Part shown: piece by piece, positions 17,636 through 26,051 of the stretch
How positions within the stretch are numbered: position 1 is the first letter of the stretch
Layout of the letters: each line of letters opens with the position of its first letter
NCBI GenBank assembly: GCA_024103515.1
Contig: JAGGIK010000017.1
Location: 1-34,372, forward strand
Source: Snodgrassella sp.
GTDB lineage: Bacteria; Pseudomonadota; Gammaproteobacteria; Burkholderiales; Neisseriaceae
Length of the DNA: 34,372 bases
Direction of reading: 5' to 3'
Position numbers and translations under genes: made by a program
The notes under the pieces: model-generated
What the model was told of the DNA's origin: nothing
The model's database searches: none
Seen by the model: only the letters and a program-made list of their open reading frames with translations

Positions 17636-18574
17636 CTATTCAGCGAAATAAACTATCCTTTCAGGCAAGATTGTCAGTGGTAGCTTATCGCCAACATTAA
17701 TCGTTTGCCTAAGTGGCAACCACCAGCGTAATTGCCCATATTGCGGGTGCAGTAGCGTTACATCATAATTTCTGGCCGTCAGATGCAGCGCACAAACCTG
17801 TACTTGCGTCCCACGTTTGTAATCAAATTGCATGGCCATCTGTGGAATATAAAATTTATCGGTAACATTATCACAGCCCAACAGTCTGGCTGCTCGGGCA
17901 TTTACTGGACGCGCCAGCAATTGAGCCACGGTCCCCTGCTGCAACCATTTTCCCTGATGCAGCAAATAAATCCTTTCGGCCATAGCAAACGCTTCCTGCG
18001 GACTATGCGTGACCAGGACTGCCGGACAGTTCTGCTGCCGAATTAAACGCAAGGTTAGCTGCTGCAAACTGCCACGCAAAGTTGTATCCAATGCTGAAAA
18101 CGGTTCGTCCAATAACAGTCCCCGAGGTTGCAGAATCAGCGCTCGTGCCAGGGCTACCCGCTGTCGTTCACCACCAGATAAAACTTGAATGCGCTGCTGT
18201 GAAGCCTCCCCCAATCCGATTTCAGCCAGTAGAGCACATGCCTGCTGACGGGCACTGTTTTTACTAATGCCCCGCATACGTAAGCCAAAAGCAACATTCT
18301 GCCAGACATTTAGATGTGGCAACAACGCATAATCTTGAAACATCAGACTCATACGGCGTTGCTCAGGCGGCAATGCAGTTATCTCATGTTCATCAATCCA
18401 CACAGACCCCAGATCTGGGTGAACCAACCCTACAGCGATATTCAGCAAAGTAGATTTACCACTACCACTTTCGCCCAATACAGCAATCAGCTCACCATTA
18501 TTAACATCCAGACTCAGATCATCGGCTACCTGCTTGTTTGCAAATCGTTTATGAATGTGCCGCCAGCTTAACAT
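17636..18574 (-). CDS. thiQ: Thiamine ABC importer, ATP-binding protein (ThiQ-like, with C-terminal extension)
   Basis: A 312-residue ABC ATPase that powers import through ThiP. It shows Walker A GESGSGKST (near 40-48), the Q-loop region MFQDYALLPHLNVWQNVAFG, signature LSGGERQRVALARAL, Walker B GLLLDEPFSALD and the switch His in VLVTHSPQEA. The ATG at 18574 overlaps the thiP stop by 7 nt (translational coupling) and is preferred over a start 30 nt earlier. Typical ThiQ is about 230 residues. The extra 75-80 residues at the C-terminus look like the TOBE-type regulatory domain found on FbpC/PotA-like ATPases. Thiamine as the substrate is taken mainly from the thiB neighbour. Confidence 0.85.
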   Translation of the reverse strand: MLSWRHIHKRFANKQVADDLSLDVNNGELIAVLGESGSGKSTLLNIAVGLVHPDLGSVWIDEHEITALPPEQRRMSLMFQDYALLPHLNVWQNVAFGLRMRGISKNSARQQACALLAEIGLGEASQQRIQVLSGGERQRVALARALILQPRGLLLDEPFSALDTTLRGSLQQLTLRLIRQQNCPAVLVTHSPQEAFAMAERIYLLHQGKWLQQGTVAQLLARPVNARAARLLGCDNVTDKFYIPQMAMQFDYKRGTQVQVCALHLTARNYDVTLLHPQYGQLRWWLPLRQTINVGDKLPLTILPERIVYFAE

Positions 18575-20139
18575 AGCGTTTTTTCCTTTCTGGCTGTACA
18601 CCATTCCAATAAGCTAAAAATAAGCGTTGCCATCAACATCAAAACCAGTGTCAGCACCATTGCCCGATCATAATTATCTCGTCCGGCAATACCCAAATAG
18701 CGATAAATTAAGGTTGTCAGTGTCTGCCATTCCGGTCGGGATAAAAACAGCGTAGCCGCAAACTCGCCCACACAAGTGGCAGCTGCAAGAGCCAACCCGC
18801 GTTGTAGTGCCGGTCGCAATAAGGGCAGCGTCACAAACAGCAACACCTGCCAGCCATTTGCTCCCAGCGTGCGGGCTACCTGTGCATATTGGGGTGGCAA
18901 ACTGTCCCAAGCTGACAGAACATCCTTAGTTATAAACGGATAGGCCAGCAATGCATAGGTCACAATCAGCATACTTAACGAAGCCGTATAGTCTGGATAG
19001 CATAGCAATAAACCAAATGAGATACAGACCGGAGACACCATAAAAGGTAAAAAAGTGATACTGCGCACCCACGTTAAACGATGAGCTAAAGCAGCATGAC
19101 AAAATCCCAGCACCAATGCCACAACCATTGCCAGCAACGTAAAACGCAATGTATTCACCAAAGCCTGCCATGTCTCTTCATCCAATACTACCTGCCACGA
19201 ACTTCCGGCCAACACTGCGCGCCAACCAACAGCCAATATGGGTAAGGCACAACACAAAAAGAGTAACAGCAAAGCCAGCAGTAAACCCACTTTCTGACTA
19301 GTTGTTGGCTTTTGTGGCGGCAACATCTGAACCATAGCTTTCTGCATGGTTCGTTTACTCAACCACGCATATAATAAACCAGCTATCAAAGTAACAGCCA
19401 AAGCCAAGAGCACCAACACTCCTGCCTGTGCCATATCTAGCTCATAGGCAATCAACTGATAGATTTGCACTTCCAGAGTACCATATTGTTCCCCACCCAG
19501 TAGTAACGCTAATCCAAAACCAGAAAAACAATATAAAAAGACCAGACAGATGGCTCCAGCCAGCCAAGGCATCATCTGTGGCCACTCTACCTGTATAAAC
19601 CGCCGCCAGACACCTGCTCCCAAAGTTTGAGCGGCATATAAACGGGTTGCCGGCACCTGACACAAGCCCTGATAAGCCGCACGCACCATTACCGGCAAAT
19701 TGAAAAATACATTGCCATACAATAATAAATAAGGAGTTTCATCCCAGCCGCGCCAGAGCAGCCCTTGAGCACCGAACAGAGCTAATATTCCCATCGCCGC
19801 CACCAGTGTTGGCATCACAAATGGCAGCATTAGTAACCGCAAAACCCATTCTCGTCCACGAAACTGCAAGCGCGTAATTGCCCAGGCAACCGGCACCCCG
19901 AGTAACAAAGTCAGCACACTGCTGATACCGGCTTGCAACGTGGTCCAACCAAACAACCGGCGCATAAAATCATCCTGCCAGACCAGACGAAAACTTTCCA
20001 CATCCGCTTGCAGTAACATAGTCCACATTGGCAGCAATACCACCAACAACAGAAAACCCAAAGGCAGCAATACTGCCGACATGGCTAACAGGCTTGTACC
20101 AACATAGCCTGGATTCAGCCACTTACCGTTGTGTTTCAT
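18568..20139 (-). CDS. thiP: Thiamine ABC importer, permease (ThiP)
   Basis: A 523-residue inner-membrane permease made of two fused binding-protein-dependent transport domains, as in ThiP and the FbpB type, with about 12 membrane helices. Each half carries an EAA loop that docks on the ATPase: AAQTLGAGVWRRFIQVEWPQ in the first half and VARTLGANGWQVLLFVTLPL in the second. The first ATG is at 20139; the frame opens earlier only with a TTG. The ribosome-binding site is weak. It lies between thiB and thiQ on the same strand, overlapping thiQ and 77 nt after thiB. The fused architecture is shared by iron and thiamine systems; ThiB decides for thiamine. Confidence 0.87.
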   Translation of the reverse strand: MKHNGKWLNPGYVGTSLLAMSAVLLPLGFLLLVVLLPMWTMLLQADVESFRLVWQDDFMRRLFGWTTLQAGISSVLTLLLGVPVAWAITRLQFRGREWVLRLLMLPFVMPTLVAAMGILALFGAQGLLWRGWDETPYLLLYGNVFFNLPVMVRAAYQGLCQVPATRLYAAQTLGAGVWRRFIQVEWPQMMPWLAGAICLVFLYCFSGFGLALLLGGEQYGTLEVQIYQLIAYELDMAQAGVLVLLALAVTLIAGLLYAWLSKRTMQKAMVQMLPPQKPTTSQKVGLLLALLLLFLCCALPILAVGWRAVLAGSSWQVVLDEETWQALVNTLRFTLLAMVVALVLGFCHAALAHRLTWVRSITFLPFMVSPVCISFGLLLCYPDYTASLSMLIVTYALLAYPFITKDVLSAWDSLPPQYAQVARTLGANGWQVLLFVTLPLLRPALQRGLALAAATCVGEFAATLFLSRPEWQTLTTLIYRYLGIAGRDNYDRAMVLTLVLMLMATLIFSLLEWCTARKEKTLC

Positions 20140-20176
20140 CAGTAACAGTTCATATTCAATAATACATTCACACAAT

Positions 20177-20202
20177 AAAACAGGGCTGAAAGGCCCTGTT
20201 TT
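20177..20202 (-). terminator. Terminator-like hairpin between thiB and thiP
   Basis: A perfect 10-bp stem, AAAACAGGGC/GCCCTGTTTT (20177-20186 with 20193-20202), with a 6-nt loop lies 14 nt after the thiB stop. On the minus strand the stem ends in TTTT and then ATTG, a short U-tract. It probably causes partial termination or protects the 3' end of thiB mRNA, making more binding protein than permease, as is usual for ABC importers. Confidence 0.65.
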
Positions 20203-20216
20203 ACCCTAATTTTCGG

Positions 20217-21224
20217 TTATCGCTGTACCACGCGTACCCACTGGCTAACCCAATTTTGCTGTTTTGCAGCAATCACCGCCGGATTAGGCTGATTGGCAAG
20301 CTGAGGTACGGTAACTTGCCTCAAATATTCGGACAAGGGAAACGTTTTTACCGCCGGATATACCCACATAGAAGTCTGAATCTCTTGCTGTACTTTATCG
20401 CTCTGCAAGTACTGCACCAGCTTGGTCGCCAGCACCGGTTGTCTGGCCTTATTCAAAACGGCCGCACCTTCCACTTGACGGAAAACAGCTCCTTTAAAAC
20501 GTAAATCCCCTGACGGTGGTGTTTTATATTTACCCTTGCTGTAATAAACTTCTGCGGCTGGGCTGGTAGAATAACTCACCACCATCGGTCGGCTGCCACC
20601 ATTAAGGGTAAAATCCGTATAGTAAGCTTCGCTCCAGCCTTTGGTAATTTTCACACCGTTCTGGCGCATTTTTTTCCACCATTGAAACGTTGCCTCCTCA
20701 CCAATACCACCGATATTCGCTAGCAAAAAACCCAAACCAACACTGGAAGTAGCCGGACTGGGCATCACCAACAAATCGCGATAGGCTGGATTGGCCAGAT
20801 CATCAAGCGATCTTGGCAGTGCCTTACCATGTTTCTGGAACCATGCCTTATCATAATTAATGGTGATATAGCCATAGTCAATTGCGACAGCGTCAGGTAA
20901 GGTGACATTGACTGGGCGGCTGGGTGGCTGATTAGTGGCAAAAAGATTAAATCTTTTCCCCTTCATTATATTGACATTATCTACACCATATACTGCATCA
21001 GCAATCGGATTGCCACGGGTTAAAATCAGCTTATTAATCATTTCATTACCACTGCCAACCTTAACCACTACCACTTTGGCATTATTTTGTCGTTCAAACT
21101 GAGCAATCGACTCCTTCGATACAGAAAAGGCATTATGCACCGCTAAGCGCACCTCGGTTTGCGCCTGTACTACCAAGGACAACAACAGACACATTATCCC
21201 CGTTAACCACTTACCAGTCTTCAT
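20217..21224 (-). CDS. thiB: Thiamine-binding periplasmic protein (ThiB)
   Basis: A 335-residue substrate-binding protein with a Sec signal peptide (MKTGKWLTGIMCLLLSLVVQ, cleaved after about Ala-21). Family landmarks match ThiB: ADAVYGVDN early, IDYGYITINYDK, KITKGWSEAYYTDF, VSYSTSPAAEVYY, RQVEGAAVL, SMWVYPAV, and a C-terminal WVSQWVRVVQR. In ThiB these surround the thiamine-binding cleft (Trp/Tyr-rich; WSEAY and the SYSTSP loop). It heads the thiB-thiP-thiQ operon. AGGTTGGC lies just upstream of the ATG. No TPP riboswitch was found upstream. Fe3+-binding proteins of similar fold lack these motifs, so I favour thiamine or a close derivative. Confidence 0.85.
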   Translation of the reverse strand: MKTGKWLTGIMCLLLSLVVQAQTEVRLAVHNAFSVSKESIAQFERQNNAKVVVVKVGSGNEMINKLILTRGNPIADAVYGVDNVNIMKGKRFNLFATNQPPSRPVNVTLPDAVAIDYGYITINYDKAWFQKHGKALPRSLDDLANPAYRDLLVMPSPATSSVGLGFLLANIGGIGEEATFQWWKKMRQNGVKITKGWSEAYYTDFTLNGGSRPMVVSYSTSPAAEVYYSKGKYKTPPSGDLRFKGAVFRQVEGAAVLNKARQPVLATKLVQYLQSDKVQQEIQTSMWVYPAVKTFPLSEYLRQVTVPQLANQPNPAVIAAKQQNWVSQWVRVVQR

Positions 21225-21596
21225 GCCAACCTCCGTTTTTACTGAACATATTTCTTTTAACCAATCATACCTGTTTTATATACCAATGTTGAAAATATGA
21301 TTACTTCTTACATTTCAACAACACAATAAATATTAAAAATTACTGAAATCACATTGAGCAACAAATTCAGCTAAGCCGTCAAATATTTTGTACAAACCTA
21401 ACGTTATTCTTACAACCTACTGCTGCACAACAAACAAATTGATGGATCACAATGTCAGTCCTACTTCATGTTAAGATTGTCTCTTTGTCCTCAGAAAGCA
21501 TAACCCAGAGCTATTTTCTGTATGCCCAACACAGCCTGAATCAATACTCAGCTGCATCTGACTATGGCAATACGTCTTAATTCAATCCTATCAACA
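21225..21596. other. Divergent intergenic region between thiB and the HAD gene
   Basis: About 370 bases from which thiB and the HAD gene diverge, so promoters for both must lie here. I looked for the conserved THI-box elements of a TPP riboswitch (CTGAGA and ACCTGATCTGG) upstream of thiB and did not see them. No unambiguous -35/-10 pair is obvious. Confidence 0.4.
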
Positions 21597-22277
21597 ATGA
21601 CTACACACTACTGGTTATTTGATTTAGATAACACCTTGCATGATGCCGACGCGGGCATTTTTGCTATTATCAATCACCACATGACCACATATCTGGCTAC
21701 AAAACTAAACTTACCGCTCAATAAAGCTTCCGCACTACGACAACAATATTGGCAACAATACGGAGCCACTTTGGCTGGGCTTAGATTGCATCACCCGCAA
21801 ATCAATCCACAAGAGTTTTTGCTTGCCAGTCACCCGCTACAAATCATCCTGCCACAGCTCAAACCAATGCCAGGTTTGCATCAGGCCTTGCTGCAATTAC
21901 CCGGTGAAAAAATTATATTTTCTAATGGGCCAAAGCATTATGTGCAGGCACTAACAGAAGAGATGCATGTGCAAAACCATTTTCAGCGATTGATTGGTAT
22001 TGATCAGAACAACTTCCTCTATAAACCCAATCCACAGGCTTATTTAACCGTCTGCAAACAACTTTCAATTCATCCCAGCCAGTGCATCATGGTGGATGAC
22101 AGTCTGGCTAATCTGGGTACAGCCAGAACGTTGGGCATGCGGACTATTTGGTATGGCAAACATACTTATCCACAGACCCAGACAGATGCAATCGCAGCTA
22201 ATATGTCGACACTGGTACAAATAGCCCCAGTAATCTTGCAAACAGCTATACGCCACCGTGTAAATTCACTACAATAA
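21597..22277 (+). CDS. HAD-superfamily pyrimidine 5'-nucleotidase (YjjG/SDT1-like)
   Basis: A 226-residue HAD phosphohydrolase. Motif I is FDLDNTLHDAD (residues 8-18), with nucleophile Asp and acid Asp. A helical cap follows, then motif II in KIIFSNG (Ser/Asn), the motif III lysine in FLYKPNPQAY and motif IV in IMVDDSLANLGTA. This arrangement, with NTLHDADAGIF, is typical of pyrimidine 5'-nucleotidases that remove phosphate from UMP/dUMP/TMP-like nucleotides. The ATG at 21597 aligns with the family start; another in-frame ATG at 21564 would add 11 residues. Neither has a good ribosome-binding site. The next gene starts 31 nt downstream, so co-transcription is likely. Confidence 0.82.
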   Translation: MTTHYWLFDLDNTLHDADAGIFAIINHHMTTYLATKLNLPLNKASALRQQYWQQYGATLAGLRLHHPQINPQEFLLASHPLQIILPQLKPMPGLHQALLQLPGEKIIFSNGPKHYVQALTEEMHVQNHFQRLIGIDQNNFLYKPNPQAYLTVCKQLSIHPSQCIMVDDSLANLGTARTLGMRTIWYGKHTYPQTQTDAIAANMSTLVQIAPVILQTAIRHRVNSLQ

Positions 22278-22308
22278 AATATACAACATTAACAAAAAGG
22301 GTAACACT

Positions 22309-22578
22309 ATGCGCGTAGGAATATTTCTGATCTGTAGTTTACTGGTTATTACTGGTTGTACATGGGAAACCTATCAGGATAGCACTGGGCAAACCAAACT
22401 GCGACAAAAATATGAACCCGGCACCCGAGTGGTTTATCAGGATGGAACCTATTCAAATAATATGCGTTACAACAGCATGCGTCCGGAACCGCACGCCATG
22501 AAACCCACCGTTGGCGATGTCAATGAAAAATTACCTGCCAATACCCGATGGGAAAGCACTAATACTCTCAGCGAGTAA
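22309..22578 (+). CDS. Small putative lipoprotein
   Basis: An 89-residue protein with a signal peptide ending in the lipobox VITGC (Cys at 17), so it is expected to be lipid-anchored in the envelope. The mature part is short, hydrophilic and Tyr/Pro/Asn-rich (TRVVYQDGTYSNNMRYNSMR) with no further Cys and no membrane segment. AAAAAGGG precedes the ATG. It lies between the HAD gene (31-nt gap) and glmU. I do not recognise a family; the function is unknown. Confidence 0.72.
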   Translation: MRVGIFLICSLLVITGCTWETYQDSTGQTKLRQKYEPGTRVVYQDGTYSNNMRYNSMRPEPHAMKPTVGDVNEKLPANTRWESTNTLSE

Positions 22579-22600
22579 AGATCTATCCATCCACTGCGCT

Positions 22601-22637
22601 CAGGTTGCCGAAATCAACAATCATCCAAGGCAACCTG
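22601..22637 (+). terminator. Hairpin before glmU, possible weak terminator
   Basis: A 9-bp stem, CAGGTTGCC/GGCAACCTG (22601-22609 with 22629-22637), with a 19-nt loop is followed by TCTTAAT, which is only a weak U-tract. The right arm context AGGCAACCTG loosely resembles a neisserial uptake sequence (AGGCAGCCTGAA). Confidence 0.45.
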
Positions 22638-22664
22638 TCTTAATATCTTATGCAAGCTGATCTT

Positions 22665-24035
22665 ATGTCAACATCACAACTTAATATCATCATCCTCGCC
22701 GCCGGCAAAGGCACGCGTATGTATTCCAGCCTGCCCAAAGTACTGCATGAAATTGGCGGAATGAGCATGCTGGAAAGAGTAATACATACCGCTCAAGGCC
22801 TCAACCCAGATAGCATCAGCGTCGTTATCGGTCACGGTAAGGATACCGTACGCCAACGAATTCATGCTGAAGTCAACTGGGTAGAACAGACTGAGCAACT
22901 GGGTACTGGTCATGCCGTGAAAATGGCACTACCGCATCTATCCGCACAAGGAAGAACACTGGTACTGTACGGCGATGTACCGCTCATTGATCAGCAAACA
23001 TTGCGGGATTTACTAAACGTAGCGGGCAACGACATCGGCTTACTGACCGATGTACTCGACAACCCAACCGGTTACGGACGCATTATCCGCAATCAGGGAC
23101 AAGTCGTGGCCATTGTTGAAGAAAAAGACGCCACCAGCACAGAAAAACTGATTAACGAAACCAATACCGGAATATTCGTCTTACCTAACCATAAACTGGC
23201 ACAATGGCTCAATGCCTTACAAAATCACAACGCCCAGCAGGAATATTACCTCACTGATGTTATTGCACTGGCACAAGTAGATCACATTCCCGTCCACCCC
23301 CTGCAAGTACGCGCATCCTATCTTGCTGCCGGTGTCAATAACAAAAATCAACTAGCTCAGCTAGAACGCATATTGCAACAGCAGCAGGCGGCAGCATTAT
23401 TGCAAGCTGGTGTAACCTTGCGTGATCCAGCACGATTTGATTTACGCGGTCAAATCAAGCACGGACAAGACGTCAGTATCGACATCAACGTCGTACTGGA
23501 AGGACAGATTCAACTTGGTGATAACGTCAGCATCGGTGCTAACTGCATTATCAAAAATAGCGTTATCGGCTCCGGCACGACCATTCTGCCCAACTCTCAT
23601 CTGGATAATTGTACCATCGGCTGTAACGCCCAAGTCGGCCCGTTTGCCCGTCTACGCCCGCAAGCACAGCTTGGTGACGACGTCCATATTGGCAACTTTG
23701 TCGAAGTTAAAAACAGCACCATTGGAACAGGCAGCAAAGCCAACCACCTCACCTATCTGGGCGACGCATGCATTGGTGAACACAGCAACATCGGTGCTGG
23801 TACCATCACCTGCAATTATGACGGTATCAACAAATACCGCACCGTAATTGGCAACGAAGTATTGGTCGGTTCTGGAAACATGCTCGTTGCGCCTATAAGC
23901 ATTGGCGACAGAGCAACAACAGGCGCTGGCAGCACCATCACCCGTAATTGTCCGCCCGACCAACTGACTATTGCGCGCAGCCGGCAGAAGACCATTACAG
24001 AGTGGGTACGCCCCGAAAAAAATGATAACAACTAA
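22665..24035 (+). CDS. glmU: Bifunctional N-acetylglucosamine-1-phosphate uridyltransferase / glucosamine-1-phosphate acetyltransferase
   Basis: A 456-residue cytoplasmic enzyme that acetylates glucosamine-1-phosphate and then makes UDP-GlcNAc for peptidoglycan and LPS. The N-terminal uridyltransferase domain has LAAGKGTRM (11-19), LPKVLHEIGG, EQLGTGHAV, LYGDVPL and EEKDA. From about residue 250 the left-handed beta-helix shows hexapeptide repeats (LGDNVSIGANCIIKNSVIG). The acetyltransferase site is in KANHLTYLGDA and ITCNYDG near the C-terminus. ATG at 22665 gives the family's normal length and numbering; an ATG at 22650 would add five residues. It is very similar in motif wording to neisserial GlmU. 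glmS is not in the window. Confidence 0.97.
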   Translation: MSTSQLNIIILAAGKGTRMYSSLPKVLHEIGGMSMLERVIHTAQGLNPDSISVVIGHGKDTVRQRIHAEVNWVEQTEQLGTGHAVKMALPHLSAQGRTLVLYGDVPLIDQQTLRDLLNVAGNDIGLLTDVLDNPTGYGRIIRNQGQVVAIVEEKDATSTEKLINETNTGIFVLPNHKLAQWLNALQNHNAQQEYYLTDVIALAQVDHIPVHPLQVRASYLAAGVNNKNQLAQLERILQQQQAAALLQAGVTLRDPARFDLRGQIKHGQDVSIDINVVLEGQIQLGDNVSIGANCIIKNSVIGSGTTILPNSHLDNCTIGCNAQVGPFARLRPQAQLGDDVHIGNFVEVKNSTIGTGSKANHLTYLGDACIGEHSNIGAGTITCNYDGINKYRTVIGNEVLVGSGNMLVAPISIGDRATTGAGSTITRNCPPDQLTIARSRQKTITEWVRPEKNDNN

Positions 24036-24046
24036 TAACCACTAAC

Positions 24047-24083
24047 GGCCGCCTTCTGATATATCCTCATCGAAATGGCGGCC
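24047..24083 (+). terminator. Hairpin after glmU
   Basis: The stem GGCCGCC/GGCGGCC (24047-24053 with 24077-24083), with a 23-nt loop, starts 11 nt after the glmU stop. It is GC-rich in an AT-rich setting but followed by TTAAAAAAA instead of a T-run, so it may be a weak or Rho-assisted terminator. Confidence 0.5.
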
Positions 24084-24471
24084 TTAAAAAAAGTAATCTT
24101 TAGCTACAGTGAACCAGTTTCATCAGCTTGCCAACAAATCTGTTCATCAGAAAAAAATTCCCAGCATAACTTGCAACATTATTTATCCAACATCAATTGG
24201 TTAAACACAAAATATAATCAATGCACATCAGACTTTTGCCCTTGAACTATTAAAATTAAATTAGATAGCGCTAACTCTGGTTCATTTTCTGGCCTAATCA
24301 TACTGCAATCATGCCTACTAGCCGTGTCGATGAGCTTAAACTCATATAAGATTTTAGTTTTACACTACCAATACATACAAAGAAATCGAACCAAGAAGTC
24401 TTTAATTTAATTCTTAATAAGATTCTTGGAACTGTAAAAGAAGCAGGGGCGTACATGAAATTGATAACATC
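24084..24471. other. AT-rich spacer with gene debris
   Basis: About 390 bases between glmU and the truncated ORF at 24472. No intact ORF, RNA gene or IS terminus is visible. Confidence 0.45.
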
Positions 24472-24593
24472 ATGAAATTTGATAAAAATTTCGATTATGA
24501 TTCGAAACTGTTTAATTCAGAAGAGGCTATATATCATTATCAATATTTTTTGGATATTCTTGCCGTAGAAAATATTGATTTGGAAAATCAAAC
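24472..24593 (+). pseudogene. Small ORF cut off by IS copy C
   Basis: ATG at 24472 opens a strongly hydrophilic, acidic peptide, MKFDKNFDYDSKLFNSEEAI followed by YHYQYFLDILAVENIDLENQ. The IS left terminus begins at 24594 and the frame ends 16 bases inside it (TAA 24607-24609). Composition looks like a genuine soluble protein whose C-terminal part was removed. The rest is not found on the far side of the IS. Family unknown; small acidic proteins of this kind include toxin-immunity partners, but nothing here proves that. Confidence 0.45.
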
Positions 24594-25740
24594 TGTAACT
24601 ATCCCCTAAAATAGTACAACATAAAAGTAGCAAATTCTCTTGATTAACCCACAAAGGATTTAAACATCAAATCAATAATATCATATCAATTCGTAGCTAT
24701 TTTATAAGAAGCCGAAGTTGGTATGCTCATTAAACATTTGCAGTAAATCTGGTATGGGGAATGCAACTTTGTATCAATGGCGTGATCAATACGCTGATAT
24801 GAAAACCTCAGATAGCAAACGCTTAAAGCAATGGGAAGCTTGAAAACCGCAAGCTTAAGCAGATGTTGGCTGAACTGAGTTTAAAAGCTCAGCTTCAGGA
24901 GGTAATCATAACAAAGTTTTGGTACCCACTCAGGCAGGTAAAGCTTGGGTGGTACAACTACAAGAAAGCCATTGTGTTACGATTGCCATCAGCTGCGCTA
25001 TTGTTGGTAGGCACTAGGGCTTAAGCCGCTATGCTGATCATGATCAACTTAAGTTAGCGGATGATAAGGTGATGACGTCGATACTCAGTGCGATCACCGA
25101 TAAGCATTGACGCTGGGGTTTGCCTAATTGTTTTAATCACATTAATGTGAATTAAAGCTTAATCTCAGGGTAAAGCGTAAACAACGTAGGCTCCGCGAAG
25201 CCCAGAAAAATGATTGGTACCGAGTAAGCGAGGTGAATGCTGGGCAATGGATTTGATGCGTGACAACCGTCGCCATCAACCCCGGTTTAGAACTTTCAAT
25301 GTCATCGATGACTTTAATCGTGAGGCGTTAGGCATTGATATGGCGGTCAGTGTGCCGGCTGGCAGGATGAGCCGTTATCTGGATAAACTGGCTGAAATCA
25401 TGCTTATCCACTCAAAATACGCGTGGATAATGAAGCGAAATGTACTGGAAATATGTTCACTTATTGGGCAAAGTCATATGGTATCACCCTAGATGATATT
25501 CAACTAGGTAGCCGATAGCAAAACGGTGATATTGAACAATTTAATCGTACCGAAGTATTAGCTTATATCTATTTAATAACCTAGGTAAGAAATCAAAGTA
25601 ACCAAAGAATGGCTAAGCATTTATACCACCGAAAGAGTTCATGTAGTATTAAATAATATGCCGCTAATTGAATATCAAACCCTAAAACAAGCGGTATTAC
25701 TTTCTGCTTGAATCTTGTACTAAGTTTGGGATATCTACCA
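24594..25740 (+). mobile_element. IS3-family remnant C (type 1 IS)
   Basis: The left terminus is TGTAACTATCCCC at 24594 and the right terminus is about GGGATATCTACCA, ending near 25740. OrfA starts with ATC where an ATG is expected, has the same TAA and frameshift as copy B, and reads GMGNATLYQWRDQY. OrfB is best preserved at 25214-25492: the first catalytic Asp in CWAMDLMRDNRRH, then FRTFNVIDDFNREALGIDM. A frameshift then destroys the VDNG region (IHSKYAWIMKRN), and a stop interrupts the QNGDIEQFNRT segment. No target duplication is seen (AAAC left, GTTA right). A deletion of about 50 bp relative to B lies near 25140. Confidence 0.82.
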
Positions 25741-26051
25741 GTTAATGTCTTTGGTTGAAAGTTATGATCTCTAATTTCTCATCCATAATTAAATATCAGG
25801 TTGTTTGATTGAGTGAGAGTATACGTCCAAAATTTTTAACGTTTTGATATACAGGTTAAAACCATCGGAAAAATTGAAGAAAATTTATTGAATTGGTAAG
25901 CTTTTGTGTCTGAATGGGGGTTCACTAGGTAAATCTTATAAGCAGCCATGGTAGGCGAGTATAGATGTCAATAGAATGATTCCTAGATGTGATGAAGCGT
26001 GTTCAAAATTTACCCCGAAAAGCATTGAAAATGAGTTGATCTAACCTCAAA
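25741..26051. other. Gene-free spacer between two IS remnants
   Basis: About 310 bases with no convincing ORF or structural signal. Confidence 0.45.

Noticed and set aside
23422..23963. Long frames overlapping the 3' half of glmU on both strands
   Set aside because: They are produced by the repetitive hexapeptide codons of the GlmU beta-helix; glmU is intact.
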